A stretch of DNA of 64,000 bases from assembly GCA_029250885.1 (NCBI GenBank), contig JAQXEK010000051.1, positions 26,015 through 90,014 of the forward strand, written 5' to 3'. The stretch comes from Planctomycetota bacterium (lineage in GTDB: Bacteria; Planctomycetota; UBA1135; GCA-002686595). Shown here one piece after another: positions 1-8,450 of this stretch. The position numbers were made by a program, and so were the translations under genes. Positions within the stretch are counted from its first letter, which is position 1. Every line of letters starts with the position of its first letter. The notes beneath the pieces were generated by a model. That model saw nothing but the letters and a program-made list of their open reading frames with translations. It ran no database searches and was not told the origin of the DNA.

Positions 1-312
1 GTCAATTTGAAATCGCTAGCCTCGCGCCGGGGCAATGCAGCACTGCTGCAAGTCCTTGGACCCTGGGAGAGCGACCCACCGGTGGGCTCTTCCCTACGAC
101 TTGAGGACAGCGAAGGGCGAGGCAAGCGAGACCTGCGACTTGACCAAGGTGTCGTCGCTGCATACCGCAAGCGCCTGGACCGCCTTGTCGATGGGCTGTC
201 CGACGAGTCCCGCCGACTCGGCATGCGCTACCTGCGCATGAACGCGGGGACTCCCCTAGAAGAGTCGGCCAGGGGGCAGTTGATCGCAGCGGGCTTCCTG
301 GAACCCGCCTAG
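1..312 (+). CDS. DUF58-family protein, C-terminal fragment (5' end outside window)
   Basis: The frame is open from base 1 and closes at TAG 310-312, so only the last 103 residues are visible and any internal start would be artificial. The readable part contains LLQVLGPWESD, then a segment with LEDSEG, then an amphipathic helix VVAAYRKRLDRLVDGL and a tail with MRYLRMNAGTPLEES. This order matches the end of DUF58 proteins, where a 'QVLDPxE' strand is followed by 'lEDxExG', a helix of the YxxRL type and a short strand before the C-terminus. DUF58 proteins usually follow a moxR gene and precede vWA-domain membrane proteins. Here the vWA genes lie just beyond, but on the opposite strand. The family call is from pattern recognition on a fragment. 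Confidence 0.65.
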   Translation, partial: VNLKSLASRRGNAALLQVLGPWESDPPVGSSLRLEDSEGRGKRDLRLDQGVVAAYRKRLDRLVDGLSDESRRLGMRYLRMNAGTPLEESARGQLIAAGFLEPA

Positions 313-383
313 GTCAAAGTGCTTGAATCCTCTCTTGTCATAGCCCAAGAGACCTCTCCGCCTCATCCGACCCAGGAGAAAAC

Positions 384-812
384 ATGCACTTCGTTTCTGA
401 GATTCTCGCCCGCAAGGGCCGCATTGTCCACGCCATACACCCCCGTAAGAGCGTCTTAGACGCGATTCGAGAGATGGATGCCCACGGGGTTGGCGCCCTG
501 CTGGTGATCGATGGGGGGAAGCTACTCGGGATCCTCTCCGAGCGTGATTACGCACGCCGGGGCATCCTTAGGGGGCGCCGCTCGGACAGCACCCTGGTCG
601 AAGAGCTCATGACCACCGAGCTGATTTGCACGGCCGGAAATGAGACCCTTGATGGCTGCATGGAGCTGATGACTGAGAAGCGCGTCAGGCATCTACCTGT
701 TCTGGAAGACGGCAAGGTGGTTGGCGTTCTGTCGATTGGCGACCTGCTCAACGCGATCATGGTCAGGCAGCGCAGCACGATTGAAGAGCTGAAACACTAC
801 ATCGAAGGCTAG
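384..812 (+). CDS. CBS-pair domain protein
   Basis: This 142-residue protein is almost entirely two CBS motifs. CBS1 runs from about residue 18 to 75 (GVGALLVIDGGKLLGILSERD) and CBS2 from about 80 to 132 (VRHLPVLEDGKVVGVLSIGDL). Paired CBS motifs form a Bateman module that binds adenine nucleotides and usually acts as an energy or ligand sensor. Stand-alone versions of this length are common and their partners are rarely known. The start is supported by AGGAGA about 7 bases upstream of the ATG. It lies 71 bases after the DUF58 fragment on the same strand and may share its transcript. There is no membrane segment, so it should be cytoplasmic. Confidence 0.88.
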   Translation: MHFVSEILARKGRIVHAIHPRKSVLDAIREMDAHGVGALLVIDGGKLLGILSERDYARRGILRGRRSDSTLVEELMTTELICTAGNETLDGCMELMTEKRVRHLPVLEDGKVVGVLSIGDLLNAIMVRQRSTIEELKHYIEG

Positions 813-1261
813 GTCGAGCCGTACCCGGCGCTTTTCCGGTCCTCAACTTTCGATTCGCTACCCGCGGCTCCGATCAAGGTTCTGAGGGGGCGGGTATGGA
901 GAGGAGTCGAGGAGCAATTCTTGGCTTAGGCCTTAGAGCGGGTTTGGTCGTAGCAGTGAGTGGCAGTTGTGCGCAAGGTATGTCGGGTGTTAGATCACCA
1001 AACCTAGGTTTCGTTGGCCAGAGTGACGTGGGTGCAGTGGATAAGGCTCATCCACAGGCTAGATTGTCTTATGCACTGGTGGAGGCGAACTTAGAGAGGA
1101 GGTCGCCGATTCGGTCACGGGGTCCGCGACAGGGGGGCGGACTGCTAGACTGTTGAGCGCCGAGTGCTGACCTTTCCCGTGGGCTCGGCAGACCGAGCTG
1201 TGCAGACGGTCATCCCAACCTTAAACGGTGCAAATACAGGGCGTGGTGCAGTAGCCGAGCC
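813..1261. other. Intergenic gap between convergent genes; one doubtful small ORF
   Basis: This 449-base stretch separates the CBS gene (+) from the end of the vWA operon (-). It contains a doubtful ATG ORF at 896-1156 (+, 86 codons) whose start region encodes LGLGLRAGLVVAVSGSC, weakly resembling a lipoprotein signal. The rest is Arg/Gly/Ser-rich low-information sequence, so I do not call it a gene. A short hairpin GCTCGG-CAGA-CCGAGC lies at 1183-1198. It could mark the 3' end of the minus-strand operon, but no T-run follows it. Confidence 0.5.
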
Positions 1262-4099
1262 CTAACGATCGAAGCGCTTGCCGGCATTGTTGCGTGCTCG
1301 CTCCATGGCGTCGGCCATGGACGTGGGGCCCTGCCGATGGAAGCGGTTGGCCGGCGGCGTGTTGGCTGCGGGAGCGCTCGGGGCTGAGGGCTTTTCCGAG
1401 TCCAGCTCCAGGGAAGATGCCGATCCTGTTGAGGCGTGGATGACTTCATCGGGTGCAGCGCTCGCGGGACCCGGCTCGCCGCGAAACAGCGCTCGGATGC
1501 CCTGGGCTGATTGGCGCAGTCGTTCGCCGATTACGCCAAAGAGCTCGAGCCTGCGGACCAGGATCTCCAACAAGAGGATGCCAATCGCAAACCACAAAAG
1601 CTCGATGCCAAGCACCCGCCAGCGCTCGGTCGCGCGGGTTCCCGCCAGGGCTAGGGAGAGGTTGGTGAGGTGGGAGCCGCCGGTCTCATCGGCGAGCCTC
1701 TCGAGCAGGCGCACACCGGGAGCCACGGCGCCCTTGTTGACCTGGGGCAGGTACTCGGGTGAGTAGGGCAGGGCAACCGGCGGAAGGGTCAGTACGCGAT
1801 CGTCGGCCAAGTGGATCGAGCCAAGGGCTACACCTTCCTCGGTCAAGGGGAGGCGCAGTTCAAAGGTCTGCTCGCCGACCGGGTCCAAGGGAAGGATGGA
1901 GACGCTGCCGTCGCCCCGGGTCAAGTGCAGCTCAAGCTTCGACGTGTCCGGCAATAGCCCGCCGGTGGTGTCGGCCTCGAGATGGACCACGGCCTCACTG
2001 CCCTGACGACGCATATCCACGAAATAGTCTTCGGGCTCGGCTTCGCCGATCAGCCAGCGTGTGGTGGTGACCATGAAGTCCGGGAAATCTGGCCACTCCA
2101 CAAGGCCCGTGGAGCCGCCACCGATCTGGGGCGTGAGCGCAGCGGTGCGGCCGACGCCGCGGTGGCTGAATGCAAAGACAGGCGCCGCGAATTCATCCAA
2201 GGACACGACACCCGTGGTCGCGGTGGGACGCTGGTAGGTCAGGTTGTACCCAGAAATGGTAGGGAACTTAACGCCCTCGCCGAACTCGCCCATGGCAAAC
2301 AGGCCGCCCCGTCCGGCGGTGCCTGAGGGTTCCGTGATGAACGTCGAGCGCGCTACGGTCATAGTGTCCTGGGTGAACAGTCGCGGCAGCTCCTCGGGCT
2401 CCAAGGTGAAGTAGATGTCGCCGCCACCGCGCTCGGCGATCTCGAACAGAAATTTAGAGTCGGCGTCCTTATCCGTACCAAGCGCGATCACGGAAACCGT
2501 GATGCCAAGGTCCGCGAAGTTGTCGAGCAAGGCAGGTACGCCTTTGGGTTGCTCGGCGTCATTCGCATCGGCAAAAAGGATTACGTGCTTGTTTGCCTGG
2601 TCGGCCTCTTCCAGTGCCTTGCCGGCTGCGAGCAGGCCGTTGTATACATAGATGCCACCTCCCGTAGCCTCGATGCGGCGCACTTTCTGGGTGATGCTTT
2701 CGGGGTCGTCTACGGGGCGCAGGGGCACGATTTCGTGGGGTTTCGTGTCGACCGCAAGTACAGTCACCGCATCGATACCCGACAGCATCTCGATCGCAGA
2801 GGCCGTGCCCGCATTGGCCAGGTCCATCTTGCTGATACCTGGCGCAGCCTCCGAGCCCATAGAGCCCGAGCGGTCCAGCACCATAGCCATGGCGACGCCC
2901 ATCATGCGATGCTCCTGGCGCATCTCTAGGGAGACCGGCAGCAAAGGATCAATCGGGGATAGGTAGTAGCCCCCAATGCCAAAGGATGCCTCGCCGCCGG
3001 TCATCAAGAGCCCGCCGCCGCGCTCGTCCACAAAGTCCGCAATGGCGTTCATGCCCGCGTAGCCTAGGCGCCCAGCGTCGACGTTCTCCAGGATGATCGC
3101 GCGGTATGGCGTCAGACCCACGCGATCGAGGCGTGCCTGCTCGGGCGTCAAAACCGTAACGGGGATCGCCGCAGCCTCTAACACCATGGTCAGGGTGTCC
3201 GGCGCACCGTCTTCGTTCAGCACCAGTACACGGGGGGCGCCCACCACGCGCACCGCGCCCAGACCGCGATCGTTCTCGGGGATGCGGTCGCGGATGAGGT
3301 TAGCCTCGGGATTCGCGCGGACCTCGTACTCGGCAACACCGACCCCGGGCACGAGGTCGCGGAAGGTGACGCGGTTAAGGCCCACGTCGAGCTCGACCTT
3401 GCGGGTCGTGAGGAGCCGGCCGTTGCGCAGCAGGCTGACCGATCGCGTCTCGGGGCTGTCAGCACGAATCCAAGCATTGAACTGGAAGGGCTCACCGGTG
3501 GCGACACTTGGGGGCAGCTCAAGGCGCTCGACAGCCACATCGCCACCTGACGGGCGCGTGATCGGGAGAACGTCCACGCGGATGCCACGGGCCAATGCGC
3601 GGCGAGCTTCGCCCATGGGGTCGCTGCCATTGCTCTCGCCGTCGGACAGGATCAAGATACTGCCAGGAGCCCCCTCTGGTATCTGGGCGAGGGCCGATTC
3701 CATCGCGCCGGCTAGGTCCGTGGCATTGGCGTTAGGGTTGCGCTCGAATCCAACGAACTCCAGGTCGTCATTGGGCAGGCTCTCGACCTCGCTGCGGCCG
3801 CCGAAGCTGATCACGCCGAGCATGTCGCCGGGCAAGCGCGCCTCCTCCATCAAGCGGATGGTGTCTAGGGCCCTGCGCTCGGTCTCGTCCGGCATGGACA
3901 GAGAGCGATCGACCAGCACGATTAGGCTGCGCCCTTGGTCCGCGAGATTGAGGTACGGCTGGGCGAGCACCAAGATTAGGGCCAAGGCGGCGATGCCGCG
4001 CATGACGTCGCTGGGCCGACTGGTGCCGGGGAAGCGCCATATAAGCCAGGCGGCCGGGATGATCAGCAGCAGAAAAGCTGGGACGAGGAAGTCGATCAC
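1262..4099 (-). CDS. Membrane protein with two vWA domains and an intervening glutamine-amidotransferase-like fold
   Basis: 945 residues. Two membrane helices sit at about 4-22 and 33-49. The first vWA domain has a complete MIDAS site (D64-x-S66-x-S68, T127, D153). Residues ~288-390 look like the non-catalytic class I amidotransferase-like domain often found in these proteins. A second vWA follows, with D409-x-S411-x-S413 and the strand HVILFADAND. A C-terminal membrane helix lies at ~829-849, then a Pro/Ser/Ala-rich cytoplasmic tail. The architecture matches large BatA-neighbour proteins of planctomycete-type MoxR loci, thought to act in envelope complexes; the exact role is unknown. The start overlaps the stop of the upstream vWA gene by 4 bases, so the two are co-translated. 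Duplication of the vWA domain in one chain is the main oddity. Confidence 0.88.
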   Translation of the reverse strand: MIDFLVPAFLLLIIPAAWLIWRFPGTSRPSDVMRGIAALALILVLAQPYLNLADQGRSLIVLVDRSLSMPDETERRALDTIRLMEEARLPGDMLGVISFGGRSEVESLPNDDLEFVGFERNPNANATDLAGAMESALAQIPEGAPGSILILSDGESNGSDPMGEARRALARGIRVDVLPITRPSGGDVAVERLELPPSVATGEPFQFNAWIRADSPETRSVSLLRNGRLLTTRKVELDVGLNRVTFRDLVPGVGVAEYEVRANPEANLIRDRIPENDRGLGAVRVVGAPRVLVLNEDGAPDTLTMVLEAAAIPVTVLTPEQARLDRVGLTPYRAIILENVDAGRLGYAGMNAIADFVDERGGGLLMTGGEASFGIGGYYLSPIDPLLPVSLEMRQEHRMMGVAMAMVLDRSGSMGSEAAPGISKMDLANAGTASAIEMLSGIDAVTVLAVDTKPHEIVPLRPVDDPESITQKVRRIEATGGGIYVYNGLLAAGKALEEADQANKHVILFADANDAEQPKGVPALLDNFADLGITVSVIALGTDKDADSKFLFEIAERGGGDIYFTLEPEELPRLFTQDTMTVARSTFITEPSGTAGRGGLFAMGEFGEGVKFPTISGYNLTYQRPTATTGVVSLDEFAAPVFAFSHRGVGRTAALTPQIGGGSTGLVEWPDFPDFMVTTTRWLIGEAEPEDYFVDMRRQGSEAVVHLEADTTGGLLPDTSKLELHLTRGDGSVSILPLDPVGEQTFELRLPLTEEGVALGSIHLADDRVLTLPPVALPYSPEYLPQVNKGAVAPGVRLLERLADETGGSHLTNLSLALAGTRATERWRVLGIELLWFAIGILLLEILVRRLELFGVIGERLRQSAQGIRALFRGEPGPASAAPDEVIHASTGSASSLELDSEKPSAPSAPAANTPPANRFHRQGPTSMADAMERARNNAGKRFDR

Positions 4100-6045
4100 A
4101 GGGCGGGCTCCTCGGTGAAATCGGGGGCGGGCCGCAGCTTGTGGCCGCCGAGCACAAATCCGTCGGCCAGTAAGCAGAGCAGCGCTCCAAGGGCCAGCAG
4201 AGCTTCGAGCCAGTTGGCCGGCGTACGCGTGTCGGCATTTTTGGTGCTGGACTTGCGGCTCCCTGTGGTCGCGCCCCGGAGGTCGGACTCGGCGGCGTCA
4301 GAGAGGTTGACGCCCAAGGTGGCGACGACTTGATCAGTCGACCGGGCCAGCTCCTCGAGGCTGGGCTGTTGTTCGCTAGGTGCCTTGGCGTCATCGCCAG
4401 TGGGTTGGGTCGCTCCGGCTTCGGCCAGGCGAGTCAGGGTGTAAAACCCAGGGGCCGTGGGCATCTCAATGGTGAGCTCGCGGTTACCGCGCAACTCGCG
4501 CAAGAAACCACCGGGCCCAGTCAGGGTGTACTCCGCAGGACCCGAGGCACGGAAGTGCAAGGTCTCGCCCGTGCGCAGGGTCGTGCGCAGTGGACCGGGC
4601 AGGTGGGCGCGGCGCTCTTCGGCCAGGTTGGATAGAAACACGGGCCAGTCCGGCGAGCGTTGGAGGGTCGAGCGCCGCGGGTCCAGACTCAAGTGATAGA
4701 TGCGCTTGGCGCCGCTCTCCTCCCGGGTTGCCAGCGCCGTACCCCCGGCAGAGATGATCGGCACTCCTCTCGGCGCATAGCCCTTAGTGTGGCTCCAGAC
4801 GATGCCCTCGAGGGTCGTGCCCATCACAACGGGATCGCGCAGGTCCTTGAGGAACGGGCCGATGAGGCTTTCACGCTCGTCTCCGGGCGCCTCGATCGTC
4901 AGGCTCCAGGTCGTGGGCGCGCCCATGGCCGCACCGCTGATAATCAGGTGCGCTTTCTCGGCATCAGCTACGGCGACGGCATCAGGCACAAGCTCGAGCA
5001 GGCGGTCGATGGGGCCAGAGCCCTCGATCCCCGTGGCAAGCCCCAAGCCCAAGCGAAGCTCCTCATCTAGGGGCGAAAATAGGGATAGGGTCCGGGGTGG
5101 AGGGGGCGCGAGAAAGGCAACGTTGTCGAGGCTCAGCTCGTCGTCGGCAAGGCGCACAACGATACTGGGGGAGTCGGGCGGCAGGTCCAGCTTGTGGGTG
5201 CGCTTCTCACCGCCGGGGATCTGCATGGGGACCCGGCCAAAGACGGTCTCGGTAGAGCCGTCCGGGGAAAGGGCGGCAAATTCGAGGTTGGCGATCCGGG
5301 GCTCGGGGGAGAGGTTTGACACAGTCAAGCTGGCGAACTCGTTCTTCGCGCCCTGGGAGTCGCGACCTCTGGCGCGCGTGGCGCGGATGATAGCGAGGTT
5401 GCCCGAGGGTGTACCCAGGGCGACGACCTCGATGGCGGGGTTCCAGCGCAGCTCGTCGAATTGGTCGGTGACCAGCAGCACGGAGCCCTCGCCGGCCAGC
5501 TCGCGGCCCAGGGAGACTGCTGGGCCGAGGTCGTGGCGACCGTGGCCGGGGAACCAGTTCGATAGGAGCGCCTTAGCTTCACCGGGTAGTACGGCTGGGC
5601 CAGCGATCAGGCTAGGGCGCACACCGCTCTGGATGAGGGTGACCCGCGAGTTGGCGGGCAGATCCGCGATGCGCTCTCGGATTAGGCGACGCGCGGCTTG
5701 GTCGATGGGCTCCAAGGTTTCGCCCGTGGCGAGCACGAGCGGTTCGGCCGCCATGGAGGCCGAGGAATCTAGCACGACGACCAGGTGCTCGGCCTGTCCA
5801 GAGCCACAGGCCACCGGGCTACCAAGGGCTAGGCCGAGGAGCAGTGCGGCCAGGATCTCGAGCCAGAAAGACGGTGATCGCAGTAGCTTTTGGCGCGTTC
5901 GGCCCGAGGGCGAGTGGGTCTCGAGGTCGCCCCAAAGGAACAGCGCGCTGACCGGATGCGGTCGAAAGCGGCGCTGGAACAGGTGGAGCAGTACGACGAG
6001 GGGAACGCCGAGCAGTGCCGTGAGGCCAAGGGGGGTAGAGAACAC
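4096..6045 (-). CDS. BatA N-terminal domain/vWA membrane protein
   Basis: 649 residues with a GTG start. The first ~80 residues are the aerotolerance-regulator (BatA) N-terminal domain: a hydrophobic helix with LGVPLVVLLHLF, a basic loop RRFRPHPVSALFL, and a second helix at ~62-77. A vWA domain follows, with the MIDAS motif DSSAS near residue 92. The middle is a beta-rich extracytoplasmic region and a terminal helix (ALLALGALLCLLADGFVL) ends the protein. It probably forms a membrane pair with the downstream 945-residue protein, whose start overlaps this stop. No clear Shine-Dalgarno precedes the GTG. A DUF58 gene end lies nearby on the other strand, consistent with a split MoxR-type locus. 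Distinguishing BatA from other vWA paralogues by sequence alone is not safe, so I give no symbol. Confidence 0.85.
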   Translation of the reverse strand: MFSTPLGLTALLGVPLVVLLHLFQRRFRPHPVSALFLWGDLETHSPSGRTRQKLLRSPSFWLEILAALLLGLALGSPVACGSGQAEHLVVVLDSSASMAAEPLVLATGETLEPIDQAARRLIRERIADLPANSRVTLIQSGVRPSLIAGPAVLPGEAKALLSNWFPGHGRHDLGPAVSLGRELAGEGSVLLVTDQFDELRWNPAIEVVALGTPSGNLAIIRATRARGRDSQGAKNEFASLTVSNLSPEPRIANLEFAALSPDGSTETVFGRVPMQIPGGEKRTHKLDLPPDSPSIVVRLADDELSLDNVAFLAPPPPRTLSLFSPLDEELRLGLGLATGIEGSGPIDRLLELVPDAVAVADAEKAHLIISGAAMGAPTTWSLTIEAPGDERESLIGPFLKDLRDPVVMGTTLEGIVWSHTKGYAPRGVPIISAGGTALATREESGAKRIYHLSLDPRRSTLQRSPDWPVFLSNLAEERRAHLPGPLRTTLRTGETLHFRASGPAEYTLTGPGGFLRELRGNRELTIEMPTAPGFYTLTRLAEAGATQPTGDDAKAPSEQQPSLEELARSTDQVVATLGVNLSDAAESDLRGATTGSRKSSTKNADTRTPANWLEALLALGALLCLLADGFVLGGHKLRPAPDFTEEPAL

Positions 6046-6121
6046 AGAAATAGGATACGCACCGGGACCGACATAATCTCGATGTTCTCCCCGCGGGTCT
6101 CTAGCTCTTTCTTAAATACAG

Positions 6122-6154
6122 GCGGCCGCCGCTCCCACAGGGAGCAGCGGCCGC
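6122..6154 (-). terminator. Strong hairpin terminator downstream of the acidic secreted protein gene
   Basis: Arms at 6122-6136 and 6140-6154 pair over 15 positions with one mismatch (6130/6146) around a 3-base loop ACA. Read on the minus strand, the hairpin lies just past the stop at 6176 and is followed by TGTATTT, a short T-rich tail. It separates the 502-codon gene from the downstream vWA pair. Confidence 0.75.
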
Positions 6155-6175
6155 TGCGTTCGTCCAGACTAGGGG

Positions 6176-7684
6176 CTAGCGCTGGTTGAGTTCTTTAACA
6201 AGGGACTCGATAATTGCTTCTAGGTCCGCGACTTTAGCTTCCAAGGCGGCAACCTTAGCATCCACGGCAGGCTTAGCCGGCGCAACCACAACAGGCGAGG
6301 TTTCTACCTTGGCCGCGTCGATCTCAAGGGTGACCACGTCGCTCTCGAGGTCGGCCAAGAGGGCTTCAAGTTTGGTCGTAGCTAGGTCACCTTCGAGCTC
6401 GGCAATCAGGGCATCAATGTCGTCGAAGTCAGTGGCAGTCTCCACGTCCGCCAAGTGGATCACGCGAACCTCGGCCTGGGCGTGGTCGCCGCCGAGCTCG
6501 TTAACCAAGGCTTCGATTTGAATGTCTACATCCTCGGCGTCCGTGGCCCATAAGAAGGCGTCGTCGGACTCGAGCTCGTCGCAAACACTGGCCTCTTCAT
6601 AGGCAACCGGATCTTCGCAGGGAGAATCCTTAGGGGAATCCTGGGTCTGGCCTTTGAAGTCGTCTTCACTTTCACTCGTGCCGCATTCGCAGTCGCAGCA
6701 GTTCGGCGCGGCTTCGCAGTCCGCGATCTCCGCAAGCTCAACCATGACTTTCTCGTGTTGCATTTTCTTAGAGGGTGCGCCCTTCTTGCCACCATAGAAG
6801 CTCACGCCTTCCGGCATGGCTTCGGCACTGAAGAAGACCTCGACTTCGTAGCCATCAAAGGGCATGTCCTGGCCTTTAGCCCTGGGCCTGCCATTTTCGG
6901 GGCCTGCGTTGCCACCCTGTCCTCCCATGTGACGGCGAAGGGGAGCCCTAAACCGCTGCGCTTTGCCACGATCGCCCATTCTCGGGCGCTGGTGGTGCAC
7001 CTCATCGTCGTTTCCCATGATGGTGATCCAGGCCTGCTCCTGCTTCGAGTCATCCCACTTGGTCCCTTGAGTCTCGTGCCTGTCTTCACCTTCGAGGCGG
7101 AAGGAGCGGGCGAAGCTGCGGGGCGCCCTTCCATTTTCGCCGCGCACCTCGATGCGCATGGTGCCTTGTCCGCCATACGCGTTAATGATTTCCTCGATGT
7201 CCGAGAAGTCAAAGTCTTCGCCACCGGGAAAGTCGTGGGGCATGACAGGATTCGCCTTGCCCTTGTGGCCGTCTTCATCGATCCAAACGTCTTGCCTTAG
7301 GACACCCATCCTAGATCCACCTTCGGCCTTGTCTCGGTGTCCCGTCGGCAAATCCTCACCACTAAGGACGAACCGCTCGACCTTGGCCTCACTCTTGACG
7401 GTGGGTACCTCTTCAGTGCCGTAGCTCCAGAACAGCCCCCTCTGGGGACTCGTCTCTAGTTCTTGAGTGACCTCGGCGTCCGCTTCGAAAATCGTAGTCC
7501 ACTCTACCTTCTTGTTCTTCTGCTCCTCGAGCAGGGCCTTTAGGTTGGCTTGGGCATCGGCAAGGTCGCGTTTAGCCTGCTCGATGTTTGCGGGCTTATC
7601 GGTCTGACCATTTTGAGCCGCAAAAGCGGTGGGCATTGGTGCGATCGAGGCGCACAGTGCTAGGGGGATCCAAATGGACTTCAT
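6176..7684 (-). CDS. Acidic secreted protein of unknown function
   Basis: 502 residues, not recognised. Residues 1-22 form a clear signal peptide (MKSIWIPLALCASIAPMPTA, then FA-A). A heptad-like segment (~30-55, AKRDLADAQANLKALLEEQK) follows. The centre is rich in Asp/Glu/Gly/Arg/His. A Cys cluster at about 321-336 (CEAAPNCCDCECG) could bind metal or form disulfides. The last ~130 residues contain repeated acidic Leu-rich units (IEALVNELGGD, IDALIAELEGD, LEALLADLESD) and end in a predicted coiled coil (VAALEAKVADLEAIIESLV). It has its own strong terminator downstream and is transcribed separately from its neighbours. No Shine-Dalgarno is obvious; the start is chosen for the signal peptide. 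Function is unknown. Confidence 0.8.
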   Translation of the reverse strand: MKSIWIPLALCASIAPMPTAFAAQNGQTDKPANIEQAKRDLADAQANLKALLEEQKNKKVEWTTIFEADAEVTQELETSPQRGLFWSYGTEEVPTVKSEAKVERFVLSGEDLPTGHRDKAEGGSRMGVLRQDVWIDEDGHKGKANPVMPHDFPGGEDFDFSDIEEIINAYGGQGTMRIEVRGENGRAPRSFARSFRLEGEDRHETQGTKWDDSKQEQAWITIMGNDDEVHHQRPRMGDRGKAQRFRAPLRRHMGGQGGNAGPENGRPRAKGQDMPFDGYEVEVFFSAEAMPEGVSFYGGKKGAPSKKMQHEKVMVELAEIADCEAAPNCCDCECGTSESEDDFKGQTQDSPKDSPCEDPVAYEEASVCDELESDDAFLWATDAEDVDIQIEALVNELGGDHAQAEVRVIHLADVETATDFDDIDALIAELEGDLATTKLEALLADLESDVVTLEIDAAKVETSPVVVAPAKPAVDAKVAALEAKVADLEAIIESLVKELNQR

Positions 7685-8110
7685 GGTGAATATTGCGTGG
7701 CAGATAAGGGAAAGGCAGAGTCTGGCAGGGGAGTCCCATTACAACGATGGATACGGTGATTGGGGGGGGACCGCCAAAAACCGCACGGCGGTTCGCTGGC
7801 TAGGAGGCGTACTTTACCAAAGCTAAACGCGATTTCGGTAGGCGAGGGGCCGAACGGGTGCTTGCCGACTGCCAGCGCCATAAATTGCACTCCTCCCTGT
7901 ACGAGAAATATGGCTGTCGATTTATAGGGCATAATTCATGCTTGACATGTCTCTGGGGAAGTCTTTGGATGGTTTTCCATAAGTTGGGCGAAGGTCCCAA
8001 TTTTGATTCGAAGCCCAGCTAATCACTATTCGCTAGGGATATAACTGCCTTGGATTTTTGGATAGGAACGCTGGAATCTTGCCCCCAGGATCAACCGTGA
8101 CCGAAAAAAA
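7685..8110. other. Divergent intergenic region
   Basis: These 426 bases lie between two divergently transcribed genes and should hold both promoters. A G-run of eight occurs at 7762-7769. A TTGACA hexamer at 7942-7947 on + is followed after 17 bases by TTGGAT, a weak -10. It could drive the 97-codon gene at 8111, but the 5' leader would be ~135 bases. The sequence is visibly AT-richer than its surroundings. I see no convincing ORF, RNA or repeat. Confidence 0.5.
7942..7970 (+). promoter_or_regulatory. Possible sigma70-type promoter
   Basis: A consensus -35 TTGACA (7942-7947), a 17-base spacer and a weak -10 TTGGAT (7965-7970) lie in the divergent intergenic region. The -35 is perfect, but the -10 matches TATAAT at only three positions. 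This is a suggestion only. Confidence 0.25.
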
Positions 8111-8404
8111 ATGACACGAAAGCCCCATCGGACTCCTGAACAAATCATCGCTGATCTTGAATCCAAAATAAAGGATGTCAAGCAGCGGGCCGCCGCAAAG
8201 GAATCCAAGAAGACGGCCTCCGTCAAGCGGGCGCTAACAGCGGTTCGCGCCCTGGACAGGGGGATGGATCAGGCCAAAGAGGACGGTGAACCCCACCTCC
8301 GACACGCCTTCGCAGAGGCGCGCAAAATCTTAGCCAATCAGCTAGGGACCATGGGTGTGAAAGCACCCGGGAAGCGCATGCCCCGGGGCCCGAAACCCTC
8401 CTGA
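8111..8404 (+). CDS. Small basic coiled-coil protein, unknown function
   Basis: 97 residues and rich in Lys/Arg/Ala. The N-terminus MTRKPHRTPEQIIADLESKI leads into a probable coiled coil (~10-50), followed by a helix with HAFAEARKILANQL and a basic tail (PGKRMPRGPKP). The opening 'RTPEQxIADLExKI' resembles small uncharacterised bacterial proteins, but I cannot assign a function. There is no signal peptide or membrane helix. A run of eight A residues (8103-8110) directly precedes the ATG, with no Shine-Dalgarno. It converges on the DUF547 gene 46 bases away. The basic charge would suit nucleic-acid binding, but that is speculation. Confidence 0.6.
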   Translation: MTRKPHRTPEQIIADLESKIKDVKQRAAAKESKKTASVKRALTAVRALDRGMDQAKEDGEPHLRHAFAEARKILANQLGTMGVKAPGKRMPRGPKPS

Positions 8405-8450
8405 CCTGGACTGGAAAAACACCGCCGGTGGTGCGCAGATTTAGACGGCC

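Noticed and set aside
896..1156. 86-codon ORF with a weak lipobox-like start
   Set aside because: Composition is low-information, there is no Shine-Dalgarno and no family-like sequence; kept only as a note in the gap entry.
3093..4118. 341-codon plus-strand frame
   Set aside because: Antisense shadow of the 945-residue vWA gene; Arg/Ser-rich with no domain.
4787..6076. 429-codon plus-strand frame
   Set aside because: Antisense shadow of the BatA-like gene at 4096-6045, with Arg/Ser/Pro composition.
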